A program made the position numbers and the translations under genes. A stretch of DNA of 64,000 bases from Streptomyces katrae (GTDB lineage Bacteria; Actinomycetota; Actinomycetes; Streptomycetales; Streptomycetaceae). The stretch lies in the NCBI RefSeq assembly GCF_000717655.1, contig NZ_JNZY01000044.1, positions 1 to 64,000 on the forward strand, in the 5' to 3' direction. A model generated the notes under the pieces. It was not told the origin of the DNA, did no database searches, and saw only the letters and a list, made by a program, of their open reading frames with translations. Numbering within the stretch: the first letter of the stretch is position 1; each line of letters opens with the position of its first letter. Shown one piece after another: positions 37,901-45,832 of this stretch.

Positions 37901-40900
37901 AACGGCAAGGGCGACGGCTACGACCCCGTGTCCTCGGTCCCCAGCACCTGCGGTCCCGCCAAGGACCAGCTCTGCTACGACATCTACGGCCGACAGCTCG
38001 CGTCTGCCGACGCGTACGGCAAGGTATCGACCACCGTGTACACGCCGGCCACCGGCGAGGTACCGACCGCGATGGCTGGGACCAACCCCAAGGGCCACGT
38101 CACCTCCTCGTCGGTGGACCCGCTCCGGTCCCAGCCGCTTCAGGTCACCGACACCAACGGCAAGGTGACCACGACGGAGTACGACGCCCTCGGCCGCCTC
38201 ACCAAGGTGTGGCTGCCGAACCGCCCTGCGGCCACATATCCGGCGGCGCCGAGCCGAGTCTTCGAATATCTGATCCGCAACGACGCCCCGAGCGTCGTGA
38301 CGTCGAAGTCGCTCACGCATGACTACAAGTACGCCGTCAGCTACTCCATCCAGGACGGTCTGCTGCGTGAACGGCAGACTCAAACCCAGTCCCCCGATCT
38401 GACCGGCCGTCTGATCACCGAGGTGTTCTACGACACCCGGGGTCTGCCCTGGCGCAATTCCGGCACCTACTACGCCACAGGTGCACCCGACGCGCAGCTG
38501 GTCACCGGTCAGCAGACGGCCTATCCGGCCTCCGCCGACACGGAGTACGACGGGGCGGGACGCGTCACCGCGGTCATCGCCAAGAAGTTCGGCACCGAGA
38601 CGAAGCGCAGCCTGACGACCTACACGGGTGACACCACGACGGTGGTCCCGCCGACGGGCGGGACTGCGTCCACGACGGTCGTCGACGCGTTGGGCCGCGC
38701 GGTCGAGCTGAAGCAGTACACGAACGCGGGCCGTACGGCATCCCAGTCCACGCAGTACACCTACAACAAGCTCGGGCAGCTGTCCCAGGTCACGGACCCG
38801 GGCAACGCGAAGTGGACGTACACCTACGACGTCCGCGGTCTGCAGACGGAGTCGAACGACCCCGACAAGGGCATCACCAAGACCGCCTACGACGCCGGCG
38901 GCAGGGTCACCGATGTGACCGACGCCCGCAACGTCACCCTGCACACCGACTACGACGAGCTCGGCCGGGTGGTTGCCACCAAGCAGGGCGCGACCACCCT
39001 CACCGCGTCCGTCTACGACACGGTCGCCACGGGCCAGCTGACGAAGTCGACCCGCTTCGTGGACGGTAAGGCGTTCGAGTCCGAGGTCACCGGCTACAGC
39101 GACCTCTACCAACCGCTCACCTCGAAGGTGACCATCCCGGCCACCCCTGACACGGGCGCCCTGGCCGGCACCTACAACTGGACGAACACCTACAACATCG
39201 CGGGCCAGATCCTCACGACGAAGCAGCCCGCCATGGGCGACCTGCCCGCCGAGACGGTCGGCAGCACGTACAAGAGCATCTCCGGCCTGCTCAACAGCAT
39301 GGGCGCGGGCAGCAGCCGCCTCGTCTCGGCCATGACCTACGACCACTATGGCCGCAGCATCCGCGAGGAAATGGGCGCGCTCGGCCAGCGTCTGTACCGC
39401 TCGACCGAATACGACGAGCACACGGGTGCCCTCGCCCGCGCCTACACCGACCGCGATGTCGCACCACAGCGCATCGAGGACACCAAGTACGGCTACAACC
39501 CCGCCGGTGGCATCACCTCGATCGCCACGGCCTACGGCCAGGACGCCACCCGCACCACCGACACCCAGTGCGTCAACCTCGACGCCCTGAACCGCATCAC
39601 CCAGGCCTGGACGAACGCGGGCGAGGCCTGCGCCGCCACCCCGTCAACCTCGGTCATCGGCGGCGAAGACCCGTACTGGACGACGTACACGTACGACGCG
39701 GTCGGCAACCGCAAGACCGAGACCAAGCACAAGACGGCCTCGGGCCCGACCGCCGACACCGTCCGCACCTACACGGCGCCGACTGCGGGCAAGCACGACC
39801 TGCCCAAGGTCACCCAGACCGGCACCGACCCGCACGACGAGACCTTCACCTACGACGCCTCGGGCAACACCAAGACCCGCAAGAGCGGCACCAACGAGAC
39901 CCAGTACCTGGACTGGGACGCCGAAGGCCACCTCAAGGCCCTCAACCAGGGCACCTCGAGCGACAACTTCACCTATGACGCCTCCGGCCAGCGCCTGCTC
40001 CGGAAGGACTCCACAGGCACCACCCTCTACCTGCCGGGCGGCAACGAACTCCGCCTCGACAAAACCGGTGCGGTCAAGGGCACCCGCTACTACGGCGGCG
40101 TGGCGATGCGGGAGAACGGCAAGCTGACGTTCCTCCTGGCCAACTACCAGGGCACCGGCACCACCCAGATCACGGCGGACGCCACGCAGGCAGTCACCCG
40201 CCGCAAGACCGGCATCTTCGGCGACGACCGCGGCCCCAAGCCCGCTGCGTGGGCAGGCGACAAGGGCTTCGTAGGCGGCACCAAGGACACCGACACGGGC
40301 CTCACCCACCTCGGCGCCCGCGAATACGACCCGTCCACGGGCCGCTTCATCTCGGTCGACCCGATCATGGACCTGACGAACTCCCAGCAGCTGCACGGGT
40401 ACGTCTACTCCAGCAACAACCCGGTCTCCCTGAGCGACCCGTCAGGCCTCATCGAGGCCGACTGCTACCACGGCCACTGCGACGGCCACTACAACCCCCG
40501 CGACGACAAGAAGGACGTCGACGACCCGACCCGCAAGAAGGCCATAACCGGGGACTACAACAGCCACAACGAATACCGTGCGCCAACTCTTCTGGAGGAC
40601 GACCACGGTCTGACGATTCGCCTCCCGAAGAAGAAGCAAGAAGTCTTCATCAAGCTCTACGCACAGCAATACATAAAGGAGACAAGCGACTTCGGACTCG
40701 GATTCTCCGAGGAGGACGACTGGATCAACAAGACGCAGGCAATGATCACCGCCTGCGAGCAGATCGGATGCGACGAGCTCGGCTGGTATGTGACTCAGCA
40801 CGGGAATGCTGTGTCGGCCATCTACGGTCTCGGATACGGCGAGGGAGCAAACCTCGTCGGCATGGCGGGCCTCGGTGGCGCCGCGGGCAAGGCCCGGAGG

Positions 40901-41662
40901 ATTCCGACGAGCAAGCCGACCGGCTGCCAGTGCTTCCTCGCCGGAACAAAGGTCCTGCTCGCTAGTGGCAACTCCAAGAACATCGAGGACATAGAGCTCG
41001 GTGACGAAGTCCTGGCGACCGATCCACGCTCCGGTGAAACCGTTATGCGCCCGGTCACCCGCCTGATCGCCACCAACGACGACAAGCATTTCAACAAGCT
41101 GTCCATCATGACAGAAAGCGGCGTAGAGGAACTCACTGCCACTCACGAACATCCTTTCTGGTCACCGTCCCAGAAAGCATGGCTTGAAGCAGCCGACCTC
41201 CGTCCTGAAATGACCCTGCTCACGAGCATGGGCGACACCGCTGTCGTCACCGCGAATGAGCCATTCACTCGGCACGCCACGACGTACAACCTCACGGTCG
41301 ACGACGTCCACACGTACTACGTACTAGCCGGTAAGACGGCACTGCTCGTCCACAACTCGAACTGCGTCCTCGGAAGCGGATTCCCAAAGACGCCGCTACC
41401 CCGGGACAAGCATGGAAACCCCATTCCAGACCCGCGAGCAGAAGGGGCGCCCCACTCTACGCTGGGAACCCGAACTGGTCGACGCAGTAGCTACGGTCAA
41501 GCGATAGAATGGGATGCTGAAGGGCAGCCGGTTCGACTTATCGACTTCACCGACCACGGGAGGCCACAGAATCACGAAAACCCGCATCAACACCCTTACA
41601 CTCCCAACCCGACAGGTGGCACACCGCAACACGGTCATGCCGAACCCCTAGAATGGCCCTAG
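34922..41662 (+). CDS. RHS-repeat polymorphic toxin with HINT domain
   Basis: 2246 residues from a GTG preceded by GGGGTGGGG; an in-frame TTG lies at 34910. Signal peptide RRFRMRGLSAALAAAVLAG is cut near AAVAA. The large beta-rich shell carries many YD repeats (TEYDALGRLTKV) and the RHS core box LGAREYDPSTGRFISVDPIM (near residue 1800). A pretoxin HINT domain (about 2002-2145) starts CFLAGTKVLLASG with its cleavage Cys, keeps ATHEHPFW and ends LVHNSN. The C-terminal toxin is about 97 residues, RLIDFTDHGRPQNHENPHQH; it may belong to polymorphic toxin type 24, a putative nuclease group, but this is uncertain. GC drops sharply after the RHS core. Confidence 0.93.
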   Translation: MRRFRMRGLSAALAAAVLAGVLPGAAVAAEAKNGPPLPSLKQPKAVPVTKVAAGGTKRPDAAAADASKKQKPKATWPAPGSAEVSLATGGRAGKLPVTVSPADAGLAKSALSQNAPAAGVINPGRVKVSVADKNAARKAGVDGVLLSVGRSDGAPNSLPAKVEVDYDSFRGAYGGDYAARLHLVELPACALTTPERAECRTQKPLKTKNDTRTAKLSAQISTPGTTETAGKPVQKSMSAAAAAAPSSMVLAATADTSGPTGDYKATSLQPSGSWNAGGSTGAFSWSYNVDVPTVPGGLDPKISLGYSSQSVDGKTAASNTQASWIGDGWSWEPGFIERKYKSCEDDKTGGTNTTRVGDQCWFNDNATLSLNGKSTELVYQQGKGWHPASDSNEKVEKLTGASNGDQGTAGVDGVGEHWKVTTADGTQYFFGLNRLPGWKDASTPTTNSTWTVPVFGNQAGEPCYNASFASGWCQQAWRWQLDYVVAPGGDAMAYYWKTETNNYTRNVSATTGKGTVTPYIRGGWLDHIDYGLRADSVYTAKAMGQVTFDVSERCLTGCATFDETNAPNWKDSPFDLFCKDGSTECKDQNSPTFWSRIRLTGINTKILTGGAYKDVDSWTLDQSFPPSGDGLSTPLWLKSIMRTAKAGDAEDIPLKPVTFAGEQKPNRVDTTGDGLAAFYRLRMYQVTTETGGTIGVTYSKPDCTAATLPKPDETNTTRCYPVKWVFEGDTAKLDWFNTYVVTQIVEGDNLADSPDKVTSYDYLGGAAWAKSTDELTKAEDRVHSVARGYERVQTRTGAASDPKTLSETRYFRGLAGKEVKDSAGVGVTDQEEFAGNPRENATYNGDDTTKLVSATSYTPWRSSAVATRTRPGLPDLVSYKTGTEKESTRTTVTGGTRTVDKTMGFDEYGMVDSVSLSGDTAKTGDEQCTKTTYARNTASWILGKVSRVETVAVPCGAPVSRPADVVNDVRTYFDNGTLGTLPGLGLMTKIEKINGKGDGYDPVSSVPSTCGPAKDQLCYDIYGRQLASADAYGKVSTTVYTPATGEVPTAMAGTNPKGHVTSSSVDPLRSQPLQVTDTNGKVTTTEYDALGRLTKVWLPNRPAATYPAAPSRVFEYLIRNDAPSVVTSKSLTHDYKYAVSYSIQDGLLRERQTQTQSPDLTGRLITEVFYDTRGLPWRNSGTYYATGAPDAQLVTGQQTAYPASADTEYDGAGRVTAVIAKKFGTETKRSLTTYTGDTTTVVPPTGGTASTTVVDALGRAVELKQYTNAGRTASQSTQYTYNKLGQLSQVTDPGNAKWTYTYDVRGLQTESNDPDKGITKTAYDAGGRVTDVTDARNVTLHTDYDELGRVVATKQGATTLTASVYDTVATGQLTKSTRFVDGKAFESEVTGYSDLYQPLTSKVTIPATPDTGALAGTYNWTNTYNIAGQILTTKQPAMGDLPAETVGSTYKSISGLLNSMGAGSSRLVSAMTYDHYGRSIREEMGALGQRLYRSTEYDEHTGALARAYTDRDVAPQRIEDTKYGYNPAGGITSIATAYGQDATRTTDTQCVNLDALNRITQAWTNAGEACAATPSTSVIGGEDPYWTTYTYDAVGNRKTETKHKTASGPTADTVRTYTAPTAGKHDLPKVTQTGTDPHDETFTYDASGNTKTRKSGTNETQYLDWDAEGHLKALNQGTSSDNFTYDASGQRLLRKDSTGTTLYLPGGNELRLDKTGAVKGTRYYGGVAMRENGKLTFLLANYQGTGTTQITADATQAVTRRKTGIFGDDRGPKPAAWAGDKGFVGGTKDTDTGLTHLGAREYDPSTGRFISVDPIMDLTNSQQLHGYVYSSNNPVSLSDPSGLIEADCYHGHCDGHYNPRDDKKDVDDPTRKKAITGDYNSHNEYRAPTLLEDDHGLTIRLPKKKQEVFIKLYAQQYIKETSDFGLGFSEEDDWINKTQAMITACEQIGCDELGWYVTQHGNAVSAIYGLGYGEGANLVGMAGLGGAAGKARRIPTSKPTGCQCFLAGTKVLLASGNSKNIEDIELGDEVLATDPRSGETVMRPVTRLIATNDDKHFNKLSIMTESGVEELTATHEHPFWSPSQKAWLEAADLRPEMTLLTSMGDTAVVTANEPFTRHATTYNLTVDDVHTYYVLAGKTALLVHNSNCVLGSGFPKTPLPRDKHGNPIPDPRAEGAPHSTLGTRTGRRSSYGQAIEWDAEGQPVRLIDFTDHGRPQNHENPHQHPYTPNPTGGTPQHGHAEPLEWP

Positions 41663-41663
41663 A

Positions 41664-42116
41664 GTGCCTGTGACGATTAAAATCCCCATGCGTAGTCGCC
41701 TTGGCCACACCGTAACCCTCCCCGAGATGCTCCGATGCGCCGACGAGCTAGTCCGTAGCGAAGGGGGCACGTGGGCATGGCGAATCTTGGAATTCTTCGG
41801 AACTGGCGTGATGCCGAACGGGATGTCCGTCGAAGAATTTGAGCAGATCGCCAACTCCACCCCCGGCGGTGTGCTTCTCGACTGGGAGGGAGTGGTAGGG
41901 TTCGCAAGCGGCGTCCAGCACACATACGATCTCTTGCTGATTGCACTGGAGAACGACGTAACGGAATTCGATGCCGCCGCAATGGACCTCGATGACTTGC
42001 GTCGGTATCCGCTGGCGATTCAAGCGCTCGATGGCGGAGAGTGGGTCGTATCGGCGCGGTCAGGCTCAGTCGACTTGGCGAAATTTGAAGAGCTGAAGAA
42101 CCGGATGGCCGTCTGA
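41664..42116 (+). CDS. Probable immunity protein of the RHS toxin
   Basis: 150 residues, GTG start 1 nt after the toxin stop; an ATG at 41688 is an alternative. I recognise no family. It is acidic (FDAAAMDLDDLRRYPLA), compact and without signal peptide, as expected for a cytoplasmic antitoxin. Position, tight spacing and the same low GC as the toxin tip (many AT-ending codons) argue that toxin and immunity moved together. A strong hairpin follows 83 nt downstream. Confidence 0.75.
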   Translation: MPVTIKIPMRSRLGHTVTLPEMLRCADELVRSEGGTWAWRILEFFGTGVMPNGMSVEEFEQIANSTPGGVLLDWEGVVGFASGVQHTYDLLLIALENDVTEFDAAAMDLDDLRRYPLAIQALDGGEWVVSARSGSVDLAKFEELKNRMAV

Positions 42117-42198
42117 CGTCTTAGCCACGCTGATGGAACGGACCCCGCCCGACGGCGCGGACCTACAGAAAACCCGGAGGCGTTGCACAACTCTCAAC

Positions 42199-42230
42199 GA
42201 AGCCCCACCGGCATGCGCTGGTGGGGCTTC
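42199..42230. terminator. Bidirectional terminator after immunity gene
   Basis: GAAGCCCCACC (42199-42209) pairs with GGTGGGGCTTC (42220-42230). GGC/GCT adds pairs around an ATGC loop. It serves the immunity gene and the converging ADP-ribosylglycohydrolase. Confidence 0.8.
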
Positions 42231-42252
42231 TGATTCATCAGCCTGGCGGATG

Positions 42253-43275
42253 TCACGCGTCCCAGAGGGTGCCGAAGGCCAGGAGCTCCTCGCGGTACTC
42301 GATGCGGCCCTCCCAGTCGCGGGGCCAGACGTCCGGGCCCAGGTGGGCGCCGGCGAAGGCGCCGGCCAGGCAGGCGATCGAGTCCGAGTCGCCCTTCGTG
42401 CAGGCCGCGCGGCGCAGGGCCGTCAGGGGGTCCTCCGGGAAGAGGAGGAAGCACTGGAGGGCAGTGGCCAGGGCCTCCTCCGCGATCCAGCCGTCGCCCG
42501 TCGTCAGGCACGGGTCCGTCTCCGGGGAGGGGGTCCGCAGGGCCGCCGTCAGGCGGTCCAGGGCTGACAGGCATTCGTCCCAGCCCCTCGCAATGAAGGA
42601 CTCCGGGCTCGCGTCCGAGGCCGTGCGCGTCCACAAGTCGCCCAGCCAGCGCTCGTGGTAGTGCGTGCGGTGGTGCAGGGCGTACGAGCGGAGTTGGCCG
42701 ACCAGACCCGTCACCTCCGTGCCCTGCGCGAGGAGGTACACCGCCCGGGCCGTCAGGTCGGAGGCCGCGAGCGCCGTCGGGTGGCCGTGGGTCAGGGCCG
42801 ACTGGAGCTGGGCCGCGCCGGCGCGTTCCTCCTCCGTCCAGCCGGGGACCAGGCCCAACGGGACCACCCGCATGTTCGCCCCGCAGCCCTTCGAGCCGAT
42901 CTGGCTCGCATCCCGCCAGTCCCGGGAGGGGTCGTTCAGCAGGTTGCACGCCCGCAGGCACGTGTTGCCGGGCGCCCTGTTGTTCTCCGGGGAGTGGTAC
43001 CAGGCGACGAATTCCTCCCGGACCGGGCCCGTGAGCGGACCGGGGGCCGGGCGCCCGCCTCCCGCCGCCGTCCGGATGCCTCGCGCCAGGGCCAGCGTCA
43101 TCTGGGTGTCGTCCGTGACGATCGCCGGGCGGGGCAGCTCCATCTGCCGCCACGGGCCCGTCTTCGCCAGGATCGACGGGACGTCGTTGAACTCCGTCGG
43201 GAAGCCCAGCGCGTCGCCGAGGGCGAGGCCGATCAGGGCCCCCGTCGCCGGCCGCTTCCTCGGGACCAGGGTCAT
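42253..43275 (-). CDS. ADP-ribosylglycohydrolase (DraG/ARH family)
   Basis: 340 residues. ATG overlaps the nrtR stop (ATGA). The family's metal-site motifs are all present: GLALGDALGFPTEF, TDDTQMTLALARGI and KGDSDSIACLAGAFAGAHLG. It removes ADP-ribose from proteins or hydrolyses related ADP-ribosyl compounds, yielding ADP-ribose. As last gene of an operon with nrtR, nadR and pnuC it fits recycling of NAD-derived ADP-ribose; ADP-ribose is also the known effector of NrtR. Confidence 0.92.
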   Translation of the reverse strand: MTLVPRKRPATGALIGLALGDALGFPTEFNDVPSILAKTGPWRQMELPRPAIVTDDTQMTLALARGIRTAAGGGRPAPGPLTGPVREEFVAWYHSPENNRAPGNTCLRACNLLNDPSRDWRDASQIGSKGCGANMRVVPLGLVPGWTEEERAGAAQLQSALTHGHPTALAASDLTARAVYLLAQGTEVTGLVGQLRSYALHHRTHYHERWLGDLWTRTASDASPESFIARGWDECLSALDRLTAALRTPSPETDPCLTTGDGWIAEEALATALQCFLLFPEDPLTALRRAACTKGDSDSIACLAGAFAGAHLGPDVWPRDWEGRIEYREELLAFGTLWDA

Positions 43276-44024
43276 TTCGCGTTTCCTTCCGTGGGACGGA
43301 GCAGGGGCGGGTGCAGGGCGGTCGCCGGGCCCGCCCGGTACAACGCGGCCGGTTTGCCGCGGCCGCCGGTCAGCCGGGCGGCCCCCGGCACGGCCTCGAC
43401 GAAGCCGGGCGTCGCCAGGACCTTGCGGCGGAAGTTGGGGCGGTCCAGGGCGGTGCCCCAGACGGTCTCGTAGACGGACTGGAGCTCCCCGAGGGTGAAT
43501 TCGGGCGGGCAGAACCCCGTCGCCAGGCAGGTGTACTCGAGCTTCGCGCCGACCCGGGACCGGGCGTCCGCCAGGATCAGCGCGTGGTCGAAGGCCAGGT
43601 CCTCCGCAGCCTCCCCGGCCTCCCCGGCCTCCCCCACCGGTACCCAGCGCGCCCGGTCCGCGTCGCCGCCGCCGTCCGCCGCCGGCTCCGGCATGTCCGG
43701 GACCAGGGCGGTGAAGGCCACCGAGACGACCCGCATCCGGGGATCGCGGTCCGGTTCACTGTACGTACGCAGCTGCTCCAGGTGGAGCGCGCCGACGACC
43801 GCCTCCGGCAGGCCGGTCTCCTCGGCCAGTTCCCGGCGGGCCGCCGTCTCCGCGGACTCCCTGGGCAGCAGGAAGCCGCCGGGCAGCGCCCAGGCCCCCG
43901 CGTACGGCTCCTGCCCGCGCCGGATCAGCAGGACGTGCAGCGCCCCGCCCCGCACGGTGAACACCGCCAGGTCGACCGTCACCGCGAAGGGTTCGAACGC
44001 GTGCGGGTCGTAGGCCGTCGTCAT
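43272..44024 (-). CDS. nrtR: Nudix-related transcriptional regulator NrtR
   Basis: 250 residues. ATG overlaps the nadR stop by one base (TGATG). The N-terminal Nudix domain has an intact box (GGFLLPRESAETAARRELAE continuing ETGL). The C-terminal winged helix (TLGELQSVYETVWGTALDRP, then NFRRKVL) is that of NrtR repressors, which bind ADP-ribose and control NAD synthesis. Because the box is complete, residual hydrolase activity is possible. The operator is probably the palindrome upstream of pnuC, so this operon is likely self-regulated. Confidence 0.88.
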   Translation of the reverse strand: MTTAYDPHAFEPFAVTVDLAVFTVRGGALHVLLIRRGQEPYAGAWALPGGFLLPRESAETAARRELAEETGLPEAVVGALHLEQLRTYSEPDRDPRMRVVSVAFTALVPDMPEPAADGGGDADRARWVPVGEAGEAGEAAEDLAFDHALILADARSRVGAKLEYTCLATGFCPPEFTLGELQSVYETVWGTALDRPNFRRKVLATPGFVEAVPGAARLTGGRGKPAALYRAGPATALHPPLLRPTEGNAK

Positions 44025-45112
44025 CACCGGTGCTCCGGCAAGGGGTCCGCGAACTGCCATCCCCCGGCCAGCAGTTCGTCGACCGCCGCCACGGCCGTCG
44101 CCAGCCGCACCTCGCGGTCCCCGCGCACGGTCAGGAAACGCCTGCCGGTCCGCTCGAGTTCCTCGCGGAAGCGGTCCGTCATCCACGGCCTCAGGTGCTC
44201 GCCGTCGCGCAGGCCGTCGTCCTCGAACGGCACGTCCGCGTGGTCGGTCAGCAGGTACAGGTCCCGGTGCGTCAGCGCGGCGATCTTCTCGACCTCCTCG
44301 CTGCGCCCTCCCGTGTACCGCTCGTGCCAGATGCCGGTCGCGAAGGAGTCGGTGTCGCAGATCAGCACCGGCGAACCCGTCCGGGCCGCCCGCTCCTCCT
44401 CCGCGTCCTGCCGCCGCGCGATCACCGGGAACTCCTCGGAGGTGAACGCCACGTCCTCCCAGGTCGCCGCCGGGTCCGCCGTACGCGCCGCCGCCAGCTT
44501 CTCCTCGCTGTACGCACGCCCGTACTCCGCGACCCAGCCCGTCCCGGCCCACACCCCGCCGCGCGCCCGGTAGTGGGCCGCGAGCGCCCGCGACAGGGTC
44601 GTCGTACCGGTCGACTCGGCGCCGAGTACGACGATCCGCCGGGTCAGGGCGGCCCGTACGCCCGGCCCCAGGAACTCCCAGTTCCCGACCGGGTCGGCCC
44701 GTACCGCCGTGCCGGAGACGGGGAACCGCGTCCGCCCCGGGTCCACGCAGACCTCCTCGGCCCCGAACCGCCGGGCGAGCTCGGTCCCGTACTCCTCCGA
44801 GGTGAAGACCGCGTCGACCGGCCCGGGCACCGCGCCCCGGAAGACCGCCATGTGCGCCTCCCAGACCGCCGGATCGTGCAGGTCGACCGGGATGTCGTCG
44901 ACCGCCCCGACGACATCCGCCCCCGGGTGCGCCTCGCGCATCCAGGCCACCCGGTCGGCGAGCGGGACCGACTCCACCGAGGCCGCGCACACCAGCACGG
45001 TCAGCCGCTCGCACTGCTCCTGGGCGGTGCGCACGAGGTGGTGGTGTCCGGCGTGCGGCGGGTAGAACTTGCCGAGGACGAGACCGTGACCGAAGCGCCT
45101 CGCGCCGCTCAT
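44024..45112 (-). CDS. nadR: NadR-type NMN adenylyltransferase / ribosylnicotinamide kinase
   Basis: 362 residues. ATG overlaps the pnuC stop (ATGA). The N-terminal nucleotidyltransferase domain has GKFYPPHAGHHHLVR (HxGH) and FPVSGTAVRADP (ISxTxxR). The C-terminal kinase domain begins VVLGAESTGTTTLSRALA; its P-loop has Thr where Lys is usual (GxxxTGT), a variant I believe occurs in other actinobacterial homologues. It converts nicotinamide riboside to NMN and NMN to NAD. No N-terminal DNA-binding domain is present, unlike enterobacterial NadR. Confidence 0.9.
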   Translation of the reverse strand: MSGARRFGHGLVLGKFYPPHAGHHHLVRTAQEQCERLTVLVCAASVESVPLADRVAWMREAHPGADVVGAVDDIPVDLHDPAVWEAHMAVFRGAVPGPVDAVFTSEEYGTELARRFGAEEVCVDPGRTRFPVSGTAVRADPVGNWEFLGPGVRAALTRRIVVLGAESTGTTTLSRALAAHYRARGGVWAGTGWVAEYGRAYSEEKLAAARTADPAATWEDVAFTSEEFPVIARRQDAEEERAARTGSPVLICDTDSFATGIWHERYTGGRSEEVEKIAALTHRDLYLLTDHADVPFEDDGLRDGEHLRPWMTDRFREELERTGRRFLTVRGDREVRLATAVAAVDELLAGGWQFADPLPEHR

Positions 45113-45705
45113 GCCGCCGCCTCCGCCGCCGTACGGCCGCCCCGCGCCGGCAGCGTGCGCCGCCAGCCGAGCAGGCCGACCACGCAGAGCGCGAGGAAGC
45201 CGACGTACAGGGCCGAGGTCAGGTACAGCCCCTTGTAGGCGTAGAGCGGGATGTACACGAGGTCGGCGGCGATCCACAGCCACCACGACTCGACGAGCTT
45301 GCGGCACTGGCCGTACGTGGCCATGAGCGAGAGCCCGGTGGTCAGCGCGTCCCAGAACGGGACGGTGGAGTCGGTGACGTGGCTCAGCAGGAGCGTCAGC
45401 CCGAGCACCCCCACCGCCCCCGCCGCGGCCAGTACGGCCCATTCGGTGCGCGTGGTGCGGCGCACCGGCAGGGCTTCTGCGGATCCTGGTCCACCCCCGT
45501 GGGTCCAGGACCACCAGCCGTACGCGGCGAGGGCGATGAAGACGATCTGGAGCCCGGCGTCGGCGTACAGGCCGGACTGGGCGAAGAGCACGATGAAGAA
45601 GACGTTGTTGGCGATGCCGATGGGCCAGTTCGCGACGTGCTGCCGGGCGACGAGCCAGACGCACAGGGCCCCGGTGGCGAACCCCAGGATTTCGGTCCAG
45701 CTCAT
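45109..45705 (-). CDS. pnuC: Nicotinamide riboside transporter PnuC
   Basis: 198 residues, ATG with GGGAGGGG upstream. About seven transmembrane helices. The PnuC signature is ARQHVANWPIGIANNVFF plus WWLWIAADLVYIPLY. It facilitates uptake of nicotinamide riboside, which NadR then traps by phosphorylation. First gene of the four-gene NAD salvage operon; a long palindrome lies directly upstream. Confidence 0.93.
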   Translation of the reverse strand: MSWTEILGFATGALCVWLVARQHVANWPIGIANNVFFIVLFAQSGLYADAGLQIVFIALAAYGWWSWTHGGGPGSAEALPVRRTTRTEWAVLAAAGAVGVLGLTLLLSHVTDSTVPFWDALTTGLSLMATYGQCRKLVESWWLWIAADLVYIPLYAYKGLYLTSALYVGFLALCVVGLLGWRRTLPARGGRTAAEAAA

Positions 45706-45727
45706 GTCGGCCGACCCCTCCCGTTCT

Positions 45728-45750
45728 TTTATAGTCATAGTGACTATAAA
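45728..45750. promoter_or_regulatory. 23-bp palindrome upstream of pnuC, probable NrtR operator
   Basis: TTTATAGTCA (45728-45737), spacer TAG, TGACTATAAA (45741-45750): perfect 10-bp arms, 23 bp upstream of the pnuC ATG. It contains TATAGT and TATAAA, so binding would cover the -10 region. Its position before an operon encoding NrtR makes NrtR the likely ligand. Confidence 0.75.
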
Positions 45751-45776
45751 CAAGGAGGCGGGTCTCTGACAAGCGA

Positions 45777-45811
45777 AAAGCCCGCAGTGCCACGGGGGCA
45801 CTGCGGGCTTT
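45777..45811 (-). terminator. Terminator after the pseudouridine synthase
   Basis: Perfect 15-bp stem AAAGCCCGCAGTGCC / GGCACTGCGGGCTTT around a 5-nt loop. On the minus strand it ends in GGGCTTTTCG, an intrinsic terminator 22 nt after the stop. Confidence 0.9.
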
Positions 45812-45832
45812 CGTCGCCGGGACGCGGAGGGG

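Noticed and set aside
36704..39421. 905-codon open frame antisense to the RHS gene
   Set aside because: Shadow of the RHS coding sequence; no RBS, no domain, and codon bias favours the plus strand.
42253..43275. ADP-ribosylglycohydrolase as a second immunity protein for the RHS toxin
   Set aside because: It is on the opposite strand, separated by a terminator, and translationally coupled to nrtR, nadR and pnuC; the toxin tip shows no ADP-ribosyltransferase motif.
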